Positions 43,881 to 52,338 of a DNA stretch of 64,000 nucleotides are shown piece after piece. Positions within the stretch are counted from its first letter, which is position 1, and every line of letters starts with the position of its first letter. The position numbers were made by a program, and so were the translations under genes. This DNA comes from JACMQW01 sp964536965 (GTDB lineage Bacteria > Bdellovibrionota > UBA1018), in NCBI GenBank assembly GCA_964536965.1, contig CAZIAL010000002.1:1-64000 (forward strand), in the 5' to 3' direction. The notes beneath the pieces are model-generated. The model searched no databases. It saw only the letters and a list, made by a program, of their open reading frames with translations, and was not told where the DNA came from.

Positions 43881-46800
43881 CTAACGGAATGAGAGTTCTT
43901 TGAGAAGCGTTGAGACGGAGTGATAGAGATCCTGCAGCGACAATATTTTGACCCGCGCGACGAATTTCGAATCCGGAGTCAGCGAGTATTTCTCTCCGTG
44001 CCCCGAGACGAGTGCGATCGCGCGAATCGGATCCAGCGCGCTCTCCTTACCCGGCACGAGGACGATCCTTTCCGGGCCGACCGTGAGCGAATCGATTTTC
44101 AGCATTTTCAGCATGCGTTTCACGCGAATGAGCCAGAGAAGATTCGTGGCCTCTTCTGGGAGTTTTCCGAACCGGTCCTGGAGTTCGACTTCGATTTCGT
44201 CGATCTGCTCCTCCTCGGAGGCTCCCGAAAGCCGGCGATAGAGTCCGAGGCGCTGCTGGGAGTCCTGGACGTAGTCTTCGGGCAAGAACGAGCTGAACGG
44301 GACCTTGATTTCGGGTTCTCGATGCGAGTCCTCGGCATCGAGCGGCTTGCCCTGGAGCTCCCGCACGGCTTCGTCGAGCAGCTCCGTATAAAGATCGAAA
44401 CCGATCGCGTTGATGTGGCCGCTCTGCTGGGCGCCGAGCAGATCGCCCCCTCCCCGGATCTCGAGGTCATGCGACGCGACCGAAAAGCCGCTACCCAGCT
44501 CGACGAATTTCTGGATGACCTCGAGTCGCTTCTTCGCGTCTTCCGTGATGGCGCCTTCGTTCGGGATGAAAAGGTAGGCATAGGCGCGAGTCTGCCCGCG
44601 ACCGACACGTCCGCGGAGCTGGTAGAGCTGGGCGAGTCCGAACGTATCCGCACGATCGATCAGAATGGTGTTCGCCGAAGGGACGTCGAGTCCGGACTCG
44701 ATAATCGTCGTGGCGAGCAGGACATCGGTCTTTTTCTCGTAGAAGTCCATCATGACCTTTTCGAGTTCCCCCTCCCCCATCTGTCCGTGTCCGACCCCGA
44801 CGCGCGCCCGCGGGACGAGTTCCTTGATCTTATCGGCGATCGAATAGATGGATTGCACGCGGTTGTGCACGAAGAAGACCTGCCCGCCTCGTCCAAGTTC
44901 CGTTTCGATCGTGCGGCGGACGAGATCCTCGTCGAATTTCGAGACATAAGTTCGGATCGGGAGACGATTCAGCGGCGCGGTGTTGATCAGAGAGATATCG
45001 CGCAGTCCGGAGAGCGACATGTGGAGAGTTCGCGGAATGGGCGTCGCCGTCAGCGTAAGAACGTGGGTGTTCGTCCGAAACGTTTTCAGCCGCTCTTTAT
45101 GTTCGACCCCGAAGCGATGTTCCTCATCCACGATGACGAGGCCGAGGGATTTGAACTTCACGTCTTTCGAAAGAAGCCGGTGGGTTCCGATCACGATATC
45201 GACCACGCCGGCCGCGACGGCCGACAAGATCTCTTTCTGCTCTTTCGCGGACTTAAAGCGGGACACCGATTCGATTCGAATCGCCGGATGTTCCTTGGCG
45301 ATGCGTGCGCGGAAGTTCTGCTCATGCTGGTGGGCGAGGACGGTGGTCGGAACGAGGACCGCAACCTGATAACCGTCGTAAACGGCTTTAAACGCGGCGC
45401 GAATCGCGACCTCCGTTTTTCCGTATCCGACATCGCCACAAACGAGTCGGTCCATCACACGACCGCTCTCCATGTCGTCGAATGTCGCGTCGATCGCGCG
45501 GAGCTGGTCCGGAGTTTCGTCGAACGGGAACGAGGCCTCAAAACGATTCATCTCCGCATCGCGCGGCGAGAATCTTAACCCTGGTCGGATCTTACGTTCT
45601 GCGTAGAGCTTCACGAGATCAATCGCGACTTTGCGAACGGAATCTTTGGCTTTTTCCTTCGCTTTCGCGAAATGGGAGGATCCCAGTTGGTCGAGCGTCA
45701 CATGTTCGCCGGTGCCACCCATGTATTTCTGGATCACGTTGAGGCGATAAATCGGGAGGTAAAGCTTGTCCTTGTTCGCGTACTCGAGAAGTAAGAAGTC
45801 GTTCGAGGCTCCATTCATGTCGAGTCGAACGATCCCCTGGTAACGTCCGATTCCATGATCGATGTGCACGACCGGATCGCCGACGCCGAGATCGCTCGCC
45901 GCCTGGAGATTCGACCATTCCTTCGCCGCCGACTCGTCTTGTTTCCGCCTCTTCTTCGACAGGTGGCGCGACCGGGTGCCGAGAATCTCCGAGTCCGTGA
46001 GAATGACCGCCCCTTCCGCCGGCCAGCGGAAGCCTTCGACGATGGCGCCTTCCCGAAGATGAATGACGCCCGGAACCAGTTCGGTGGCTTCCGCGATAGA
46101 GACCGGGATACCGCGTTCCTCGAGCAGATAGCGGAGTCGCTCCACCTGGCTCGGAGTCGACGCGAGCACGAGCGTGCGAAACCCTTGCGATTTCCAGAGT
46201 CTTAGTTTCGATTCGACCTGCGCGAACGAAGGGGATCCCCCGTCGTGCAGATCGGAGTTATTGCGGATCCAAACGCGATGCCGCGGCTTCGGAGCGTCTT
46301 CGGCCGGTCCGGCACCCTCGGTGAGCAATCCCTCTTCGGAAGCCTCCACCGCGGGAGAAAGGTCGGCCATCTCGAGGACGTCGAGATAGATTCTTTTTTC
46401 GAACGGCAGGACGTCGAGCGAAGAGACCGAAGTGTCGAACTCTTCCGCGAGCGGAGGAAGGATTACGCCGGACGCGATCGCTTCCTTTTCGCGTTCTTTT
46501 TGGTCCGCGACCCAAAGGTCCCAGTTTTGTTCGGTACCGAGGGGATCGACGATTGCGACTTCGCGCCACGGATAGAATTCGAGGAGGGTTTTCGCCGCTT
46601 TCGGATAAGCGAACGCCGCCCAGAAGTCCGCGGATTCCGGATAAGACCCCGCATGAATCCGCTCCAGAAGCGGATCACGGAGGGAGCGCCGGATCCCTTC
46701 GTCGTCGGCGCGGGTTTTCAGATTCTCGCGCACTTTCGATACGGTCTCCGAATTGATCAGAACTTCACGCGCGGGTCCGAACGTCACCGCATCGAGGGAG

Positions 46801-47477
46801 GTCTCTCCGAGCGTCCGCTGCGAAGCGGGGTCGAATTCACGAATGGTTTCGATCTCGTCTCCCCATAGCTCGAGGCGAATCGGTTTTTGGAATTCGGGAG
46901 GAAAGAGATCGATGAGATCTCCGCGTACGGCGAAAGTTCCGCGATCTTCGACCGGATCGACGCGACCGTATCCGGCCTCGATGAGATCGCGCGCCAACGC
47001 CTCCCGCGAACCGACGCCTTCCCCCTTGCGGAGAATGAAGGAACGCGCCGCGAGTACCGAAAGCGGAATGGTTCGGTGGAGAGCGGCGGGCAAGGAGGCG
47101 ATCACGAGGTCAGGGGCGCCATCGGGCTTTGCGAGCTGGGAGAGGACCGCGATCCGGCCGAGCCGCACTTCGATGGATGGTGCGATCGAAGAATAGGGCG
47201 AGTGGTCCCAGCCCGGAAAAGAAACCGCCCGCACGGAGACGCCGAGCAAGGTTTCGGCGAGCGTCTCGATTTCTTCGGCGAGTTCTCCAGCGAGTTCGTT
47301 CGACGGACAAAGGACGAGACGGGGAAGCTTGGGGCCGGTCGCGGACCCCCGACTTTCGACCGCCCAACGAGCCAGGAAGAGCGCGCGGGCCCCCCGAGTC
47401 AGGCCGGTCACGCGCACGGGTTCGGCGAGTTCTCGACTCGAGCGTAGGATCGAAAGAATGGAACTCGAGGCTATCAC
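43881..47477 (-). CDS. mfd: Transcription-repair coupling factor Mfd
   Basis: 1198 residues, near the usual 1150. Domains in order are the UvrB-like N-terminal part, the RNA-polymerase interaction domain (GDPVVHIDHGIGRYQGI region), the RecG-like translocase (Walker A GDVGYGKTEVA, DEEH motif, QLRGRVGRGQTRAY) and the C-terminal TRCF domain. It removes stalled RNA polymerase at lesions and recruits UvrA, encoded 5 kb away on the same strand. It is divergent from the complex I cluster, 86 bp away. Confidence 0.96.
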   Translation of the reverse strand: MIASSSILSILRSSRELAEPVRVTGLTRGARALFLARWAVESRGSATGPKLPRLVLCPSNELAGELAEEIETLAETLLGVSVRAVSFPGWDHSPYSSIAPSIEVRLGRIAVLSQLAKPDGAPDLVIASLPAALHRTIPLSVLAARSFILRKGEGVGSREALARDLIEAGYGRVDPVEDRGTFAVRGDLIDLFPPEFQKPIRLELWGDEIETIREFDPASQRTLGETSLDAVTFGPAREVLINSETVSKVRENLKTRADDEGIRRSLRDPLLERIHAGSYPESADFWAAFAYPKAAKTLLEFYPWREVAIVDPLGTEQNWDLWVADQKEREKEAIASGVILPPLAEEFDTSVSSLDVLPFEKRIYLDVLEMADLSPAVEASEEGLLTEGAGPAEDAPKPRHRVWIRNNSDLHDGGSPSFAQVESKLRLWKSQGFRTLVLASTPSQVERLRYLLEERGIPVSIAEATELVPGVIHLREGAIVEGFRWPAEGAVILTDSEILGTRSRHLSKKRRKQDESAAKEWSNLQAASDLGVGDPVVHIDHGIGRYQGIVRLDMNGASNDFLLLEYANKDKLYLPIYRLNVIQKYMGGTGEHVTLDQLGSSHFAKAKEKAKDSVRKVAIDLVKLYAERKIRPGLRFSPRDAEMNRFEASFPFDETPDQLRAIDATFDDMESGRVMDRLVCGDVGYGKTEVAIRAAFKAVYDGYQVAVLVPTTVLAHQHEQNFRARIAKEHPAIRIESVSRFKSAKEQKEILSAVAAGVVDIVIGTHRLLSKDVKFKSLGLVIVDEEHRFGVEHKERLKTFRTNTHVLTLTATPIPRTLHMSLSGLRDISLINTAPLNRLPIRTYVSKFDEDLVRRTIETELGRGGQVFFVHNRVQSIYSIADKIKELVPRARVGVGHGQMGEGELEKVMMDFYEKKTDVLLATTIIESGLDVPSANTILIDRADTFGLAQLYQLRGRVGRGQTRAYAYLFIPNEGAITEDAKKRLEVIQKFVELGSGFSVASHDLEIRGGGDLLGAQQSGHINAIGFDLYTELLDEAVRELQGKPLDAEDSHREPEIKVPFSSFLPEDYVQDSQQRLGLYRRLSGASEEEQIDEIEVELQDRFGKLPEEATNLLWLIRVKRMLKMLKIDSLTVGPERIVLVPGKESALDPIRAIALVSGHGEKYSLTPDSKFVARVKILSLQDLYHSVSTLLKELSFR

Positions 47478-47479
47478 CG

Positions 47480-47508
47480 TTGACTCTGTATGGCCGCTTC
47501 AGTACGTT
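47480..47508 (+). promoter_or_regulatory. Weak promoter candidate for the first complex I cluster
   Basis: TTGACT (47480-47485), 17 bp, then TACGTT (47503-47508), in the 86-bp mfd-nuoA gap. The -35 fits sigma-70 well and the -10 poorly, so this is only a candidate. Confidence 0.25.
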
Positions 47509-47563
47509 TTTTCAACGGGACCGAGTACGCGCGAATCCAGAAAAGAATCAAAAACTTAGAATC

Positions 47564-47941
47564 ATGATGCCCACCCGCTGGCCGAGCTACCTATTAGTCA
47601 TTCTCTCCGCACTTTTCGGCCTCATTCTCCCGCTCATCCTGCCTCAGCTGTGGCGCGTTAGACGCGCAAAGCCAAAAGTGAGCGAAGAACCGCGGACTTC
47701 GGAAGGTGAGCCGATCGCGATCCGCTTTCACCTCGCGGCGCTCCTCTTCATCGGTTTTTTCGGAACGACGCTTCTGTGGATACCTCTCCTCGCCGTGGTC
47801 CGGCGCGCGAACGGGCTGGTCGCGGCGGGAGTGATCGTGGCCACCGCATTGCCGATGGTGATCGCTCTTTTTTACGCGCTTCGAAAAGGCGACCTTTCGT
47901 GGAGCGCTCCGCGCTCACGCGACGAGAGGGGGCCGATGTGA
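47564..47941 (+). CDS. nuoA: NuoA-like subunit of the EFG-less complex I cluster, lacking conserved acids
   Basis: 125 residues with three hydrophobic segments, the NuoA layout (RFHLAALLFIGFFGTTLLW aligns with RFYLVAILFLLFDVEAIFF in the canonical copy at 57 kb). The conserved FDVE, whose acids lie near the quinone-cavity proton path, is FGTT (residues 66-69). The loop Cys-Gly (PFECG) is also missing. First gene of the cluster. Start at 47564 (a second ATG is the next codon); no strong ribosome site. The stop overlaps the next start by 4 bases. Confidence 0.75.
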   Translation: MMPTRWPSYLLVILSALFGLILPLILPQLWRVRRAKPKVSEEPRTSEGEPIAIRFHLAALLFIGFFGTTLLWIPLLAVVRRANGLVAAGVIVATALPMVIALFYALRKGDLSWSAPRSRDERGPM

Positions 47942-48417
47942 GCGGTGATCGAACCGGCCATTTGAAAAATGTCGTGAACTGGGCGCGCGCCTCTTCGATT
48001 TGGTACTATGTCGTTTCCGGATCATGCTGCGCGGACGAGGTTCTTTCCTCCCAAGGATGCCGCTACGATCTCGAACGTTTCGGGTGCCTTCCCCAAGCCC
48101 ATCCGGAACAAGCGGACCTTCTCATCGTGAACGCCGTGATCACGGAGCGCCTCGCTCCGATCATTCGGGAAGTTTACGACCGTATGCCTTCGCCGAAATA
48201 TGTGATGTCCATCGGCGCCTGCACGAACTCGACGGGAGCGTTCGATCACGAAGTTTCTTACGCAGGGGCACGAGCGCTCGACGAAGTGATTCCCGTCGAC
48301 GTGTATGTTCCCGGATGTCCGCCCCGTCCCGAGGCCATCATGAACGGACTGATTCGGCTCCAAGAGCGAATCCTGCGCGGACAGGAAGGGGAAGCCAGCG
48401 TTGCGAGCCCTACTTAA
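47938..48417 (+). CDS. nuoB: NuoB-like subunit (cluster N2 ligands kept)
   Basis: 159 residues from a GTG that overlaps the nuoA stop. The four N2 [4Fe-4S] ligands are present: Cys30-Cys31 (SGSCCADE), Cys95 (SIGACTNS) and Cys127 (YVPGCPPRPE). Extra Cys occur at 41 and 50. The middle region is divergent (QGCRYDLERFGCLPQ where the canonical copy has SGYDLARFGAEAMRF). Fe-S chemistry is therefore probably retained. Confidence 0.85.
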   Translation: MSGDRTGHLKNVVNWARASSIWYYVVSGSCCADEVLSSQGCRYDLERFGCLPQAHPEQADLLIVNAVITERLAPIIREVYDRMPSPKYVMSIGACTNSTGAFDHEVSYAGARALDEVIPVDVYVPGCPPRPEAIMNGLIRLQERILRGQEGEASVASPT

Positions 48418-48871
48418 AAAACTCGAGACGACTTTTCCGGAAGCAGTCCATGTCCGCGCGTTCGGGCGTTCGGAAGGACTGGTCGTCGAAATCGATCCGG
48501 CTCGCTTCGTGGCAATCGCGGCTTGGGTGCGCATGGAAGAGTCCTTCCGCATGGACTTTCTCGAGTGCCTGACGGTCGCCGAGATCAAGGGAAAGTTTCA
48601 GTTCTCCTATTTTCTGCGGTCACACACCCAGGACAAGCGAATCGTCCTGCGTACATTCGTCCCGGTTCCCGCGGCGAACGAGCGCGCCGAGTTTCCGTCG
48701 ATGGGCGGTACCTGGACGCAGGCCGTTCCCTTTGAATCCGAACTCGCGCCGCTTTTCGGAATTCATTTCGTCGGCGGCACGGATCGCGGTGCGGTTCGGA
48801 AGGATTTTGGCGTATTTGACGGCTTCCCGCTTCGCAAAGGGTTTACCTGGGGAAAGGCGGTGATGCCGTGA
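48401..48871 (+). CDS. nuoC: NuoC-like subunit
   Basis: 156 residues from a TTG start, overlapping nuoB by 17 bases. The 30-kDa subunit fold is recognisable near the C-terminus (ELAPLFGIHFVGG, then FPLRKGFTW, against MFGIKFSGHP and HPLRKDYPL in the canonical copy). Peripheral arm, contacts NuoD. Overlaps nuoD by 4 bases. Confidence 0.75.
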   Translation: MRALLKKLETTFPEAVHVRAFGRSEGLVVEIDPARFVAIAAWVRMEESFRMDFLECLTVAEIKGKFQFSYFLRSHTQDKRIVLRTFVPVPAANERAEFPSMGGTWTQAVPFESELAPLFGIHFVGGTDRGAVRKDFGVFDGFPLRKGFTWGKAVMP

Positions 48872-50001
48872 TCTATAGCCAAGAAAAACTCCACTCTTCC
48901 GTTTCGCGCTTGGCCTGGGGGCCGAGCGATCCAGCGCTGCCCGGAATTTTTCGTCTGGAGATGGACGCAGAGGGCGATTTGATTCGGCGGGTGCGGCTAG
49001 AGACGGGCTTCATTCACAAAGGTCTCGAAAAGAGCATGGAACGAAGAGACTGGTTCACGGCGATGATCGCCGTCGACCGCATCGACTCCGAAACCGCCTT
49101 GGCGGCGGAACTTGCGTTCACGCTCGCCGTGGAGGAAATTTGCAACATTCAGGTGCCTCGCCGCGCCCAAATCATACGGCTGATCTTGGCTGAACTCGGG
49201 CGGGTATCTTCCCACCTCGGCTTTCTGGCGCGTCTCGCGCTCGCGTCCGGATTTGAAACGGTTTCGCACTATATCCTTCGGGAGCGCGAGCTCGTGCTCG
49301 ATCTCTTCGAGTTGATGACGGGGCGACGTTTCAATCCGAATTTTTTCCGCTACGGCGGAGTTTCCGCGGATATTACCGAAGGGTTCATCGAGCGGATTCA
49401 CGAAACGACTCGACTGATCGAGATCCGCCTCCGCGAGTATCATGCGCTCATGATCGAGAATCGCGCGTTCGTCGACCGGCTCGCGTGGCAGGGAGTCCTC
49501 AGCATGGAGACGGTCCAACTCCGCGGGGTGACGGGCCCGACCGCGCGGGCGAGCGGTCATCGGCTCGATATCCGAAAAACCGATCCTTACAGCGGATATG
49601 AACAGTTCGACTTTAAGATCCCGATCGGCACCGGGGCGCGGGGAACGATCGGAGATGGCTTCGACCGGGTCATGATTCGTCTGGAAGAAATGCGGGAGAG
49701 CTTGCTTATTCTTTCTCACGCGGTGGATGCGGTCCCTCCGGGAGACTTCTTGGCGTTCAGAACGACCCCCGAATTTTCTGTTCCGGCCGGAGAAGCCTAT
49801 TCGCGCGTGGAGTCGCCGCGCGGCCTGCTCGCCTGCCATGTGATTTCCGACGGAGGCCACCGTCCGGTCCGGGTTCAGTGGCGCACCCCGAGCCAGTCCA
49901 CCATCGAGGTGGTTCCCCATTTGCTGAAGGGTGTGACCCTCCAGGATGTGCCGGTCATCCTCGCGACACTGGATCTTTCCCTCGCGGAGGTCGACCGATG
50001 A
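48868..50001 (+). CDS. nuoD: NuoD-like subunit with altered quinone-site residues
   Basis: 377 residues (GTG start); 49-kDa subunit. Overall similarity to NuoD is clear (ETGFIHKGLEKSME, GVTGPTARASGHRLD, SDGGHRPVR). The quinone-site loop GPTHPAMHG of the canonical copy reads GPSDPALPG: both His are lost (Asp21, Pro25). The quinone-binding Tyr of NVSYAMSVE is Phe84 (AELAFTLAVE). No NiFe-hydrogenase CxxC pair is seen. Ordinary quinone reduction is therefore doubtful. Confidence 0.83.
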   Translation: MIYSQEKLHSSVSRLAWGPSDPALPGIFRLEMDAEGDLIRRVRLETGFIHKGLEKSMERRDWFTAMIAVDRIDSETALAAELAFTLAVEEICNIQVPRRAQIIRLILAELGRVSSHLGFLARLALASGFETVSHYILRERELVLDLFELMTGRRFNPNFFRYGGVSADITEGFIERIHETTRLIEIRLREYHALMIENRAFVDRLAWQGVLSMETVQLRGVTGPTARASGHRLDIRKTDPYSGYEQFDFKIPIGTGARGTIGDGFDRVMIRLEEMRESLLILSHAVDAVPPGDFLAFRTTPEFSVPAGEAYSRVESPRGLLACHVISDGGHRPVRVQWRTPSQSTIEVVPHLLKGVTLQDVPVILATLDLSLAEVDR

Positions 50002-51044
50002 GCGGCGAGGAATTCGAGTTCATCGGAGATGCGCTGGGCTGGAAGGCCTTATTCGGATTTCCATTCGACGCGCCCCTGGTGCTCGTATTGCCCGTGGCTT
50101 TTTTCTTTTTCTTTTTCGCGGTCATCTTTCCGCTGCATTTTCTTTTTGGCTTCGTGGAGCGGAAGTTGGCCGCGGATCTCCAGGCGCGCGTTGGACCGAA
50201 CCGGACCGCGGGCAAGGGAGCGCTCCAGGTTCTGGCGGACATGGTGAAACTCGGATTTAAATCGGGCGGAAGATCCGGGGATACCCGCTGGGTATTCCTC
50301 CAGAGCGCGGCGCTTTATGCCTCGTTCGCATTCCTGCCGCTGGGAACGGCAATGCTGTTCGTCGATAGTGATCTCGGGGTTTACCTTCCCTTTTTCTGTC
50401 TAGGTTCCGTATTCGTGCTCTCGCTCTTCGCCAATGAAGGCGGTGACCTCGAGAACGAGATCATGACCCACCGTCAGGCGTTCCTTTGGATCTCGGCCTG
50501 GGTTCCCGCTCTCATTTCCGTGTCGGTCGCCGTCGTTCGCGCCGGAAGCGCGAAATGGAGCATCGTGCTTTCCTCTCAGGCCCACGGTCCCCAGAGTTGG
50601 CTCATGTTTTCGAGTCCGTTCGGCTTCGTGGGTTTTTTCGTCTTCCTCCTTTCTGGTCTGGTCGCCCTCCAGTTGCCCCCCTTCCATTCTCTCGATCGCG
50701 GAGTACGCCAGCGCGCCGGCGGATTTCTCGGCCTCTATTCGCTGAATCAGTTCTATGCGCTGATCGCCTGGTGTGTGATCGCGTGTGGTCTTTATCTGGG
50801 CGGACAGCCCGTTCGCGAACCGATCGACGTGACGTTCTTTCACGGCGCGTTCCAACTCCTCAGCGCGATGGCCAAAGCGGGCGTGATCTTCCTCGTTCTA
50901 CGCGTGGTCGCCCGGGCACTTCCCCAGCTTCGCCAGGATCAGATGACGGAATTTTGTTGGAGAGTGCTCACTCCGGTGGCCGCGTTATGTCTCGTCGGTG
51001 AAATTGTTTGGACGACGACCATGCTCGGAGGACTCAGCCCATGA
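49998..51044 (+). CDS. nuoH: NuoH-like membrane subunit, divergent in the E-channel
   Basis: 348 residues with about eight hydrophobic helices. The first third matches NuoH (ERKLAADLQARVGPNRTAGKG). The conserved ISYEL Glu of TMH5 is replaced (WISAWVPA), and the acidic Q-cavity loop ETNRLPFDLPEAE appears as ALQLPPFHSLDRG. The start at 49998 overlaps the nuoD stop (ATGA). Confidence 0.8.
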   Translation: MSGEEFEFIGDALGWKALFGFPFDAPLVLVLPVAFFFFFFAVIFPLHFLFGFVERKLAADLQARVGPNRTAGKGALQVLADMVKLGFKSGGRSGDTRWVFLQSAALYASFAFLPLGTAMLFVDSDLGVYLPFFCLGSVFVLSLFANEGGDLENEIMTHRQAFLWISAWVPALISVSVAVVRAGSAKWSIVLSSQAHGPQSWLMFSSPFGFVGFFVFLLSGLVALQLPPFHSLDRGVRQRAGGFLGLYSLNQFYALIAWCVIACGLYLGGQPVREPIDVTFFHGAFQLLSAMAKAGVIFLVLRVVARALPQLRQDQMTEFCWRVLTPVAALCLVGEIVWTTTMLGGLSP

Positions 51045-51535
51045 GAAAGAGTATTTTCGGCACCATTGTCCGAGCGTTCGCGATTCTGATCGACGGAACT
51101 CAGTCTCTTGTGCGTGCGCTTGCGGCGGCCCTACCGTACCTCTTTAACGCCAATCCGAACACGCTCCGCAAAGAAGTAACCGAGCAGTATCCCGATCCGG
51201 TTTCGTCGAGGACGACCGACGACCTTCCTCCGCGCACGAAAGGCCTCATCCAAAACGATATCGACCAATGCATCGGCTGTTATGACTGCGCGAAAGTCTG
51301 CCCGGTGGACTGTATCTTCATCGAAAGCGAACGCCTGGAAGATACGCAGAAGGAATGGGTTTCGCTTTTCGACGTCGATCACTCGCGCTGCATCTCCTGC
51401 GGACTTTGCGTGGAGGTTTGCCCAACGAACTCCCTCACCCATTCGAAGCGGTACGAGTTCGCGGCTTATAGCCGAAAGAAAATGGTGGAATCCTTCGGCC
51501 GGGGCGAACCGCCGCGTCGGGGGGATTACTCGTGA
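51041..51535 (+). CDS. nuoI: NuoI-like 2x[4Fe-4S] subunit
   Basis: 164 residues. Both ferredoxin-type clusters N6a and N6b are intact: Cys77, 80, 83, 87 (CIGCYDCAKVCPVDC) and Cys117, 120, 123, 127 (CISCGLCVEVCPTN). An electron wire to N2 is therefore still coded, although the cluster has no NuoE, F or G. ATGA overlap with nuoH. Confidence 0.92.
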   Translation: MRKSIFGTIVRAFAILIDGTQSLVRALAAALPYLFNANPNTLRKEVTEQYPDPVSSRTTDDLPPRTKGLIQNDIDQCIGCYDCAKVCPVDCIFIESERLEDTQKEWVSLFDVDHSRCISCGLCVEVCPTNSLTHSKRYEFAAYSRKKMVESFGRGEPPRRGDYS

Positions 51536-52044
51536 GGGAGATCTTCGTCTACGCCGCACTCGCCGTTTCTTTCGGTCTCGCGCTCTATACGGTGACCACG
51601 CGTCGTCCGCGATGGATGGTCCTGGGGGCGGCCGCCCTTGGGGTCGTGCAGTCGGCTTTTTTCTTGGTGGTAGGATTCGAACTCCTCGCGCTCTGGAATT
51701 TCCTCTTCACGGTCGCGGCCGCGACCTTGCTCCAGCTCTACTCGGCGCTTTTTGGAACGGGAGCCACCGCGGCGGCGGAATCCGAAAGAACGCGATCCGA
51801 CTGGATCTATGGTCTCGGAACGGCGCTCAACCTCGGGGCGATTGTCGGATTCGGGGTGTCGGAAATGCCTCCTGGAAGATTACGCGAGGGTGATTTCTCC
51901 TTCGCCGAATTTTCGCGAGCGCTGGTCGATCGATTTCCGGCGCTGACATTCATCTTCGGTTTGGTGCTCTTTCTTTCCATCGTCACCTGGTCCACGATCG
52001 GTCGACCGGGCTGGAAAAAAACGGGAAGCGAGGAAAGCCGATGA
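51532..52044 (+). CDS. nuoJ: NuoJ-like membrane subunit
   Basis: 170 residues with five hydrophobic segments, GTG start overlapping nuoI by 4 bases. Similarity to NuoJ is mainly in topology and position. An extra loop (about residues 75-115) is unlike ordinary NuoJ. Confidence 0.65.
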   Translation: MREIFVYAALAVSFGLALYTVTTRRPRWMVLGAAALGVVQSAFFLVVGFELLALWNFLFTVAAATLLQLYSALFGTGATAAAESERTRSDWIYGLGTALNLGAIVGFGVSEMPPGRLREGDFSFAEFSRALVDRFPALTFIFGLVLFLSIVTWSTIGRPGWKKTGSEESR

Positions 52045-52334
52045 TCCACGTCGCCATGGCCATTCCCCTCCTGATGGCGGGTTGGATCGGACTCAGCATG
52101 CGGAAAAGCGTGCTTGGTGGGGCAACCGCGATCATGGTCGTCTGGCAAGGATTGTTGACGCTCGCCGCGCTCGCGGTGTTCCAGCGTGAGAAACCGGGAG
52201 AAGGCGCGATTCTGCTTTGGTTCTTCGCCTTCGGGGGATTGGTCGCCCTCGGCTCCATTTTGGTTCTTGGCCTTCGACAATATTATTCCCGGCGCAACGT
52301 ACGCTGGAACGACAACCGGGAGATCCGCCATTAA
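52041..52334 (+). CDS. nuoK: NuoK-like membrane subunit without the channel glutamates
   Basis: 97 residues, three hydrophobic helices and a charged tail, the NuoK plan. E. coli NuoK has Glu36 in TM2 and Glu72 in TM3, both needed for pumping. Here TM2 (about 22-47) and TM3 (about 55-77) contain no acidic residue. ATGA overlap with nuoJ. Confidence 0.7.
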   Translation: MIHVAMAIPLLMAGWIGLSMRKSVLGGATAIMVVWQGLLTLAALAVFQREKPGEGAILLWFFAFGGLVALGSILVLGLRQYYSRRNVRWNDNREIRH

Positions 52335-52338
52335 TTCG

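Noticed and set aside
43920..45578. A 552-residue plus-strand open frame opposite mfd
   Set aside because: Lies entirely inside the clear mfd gene and has no domain; a shadow.
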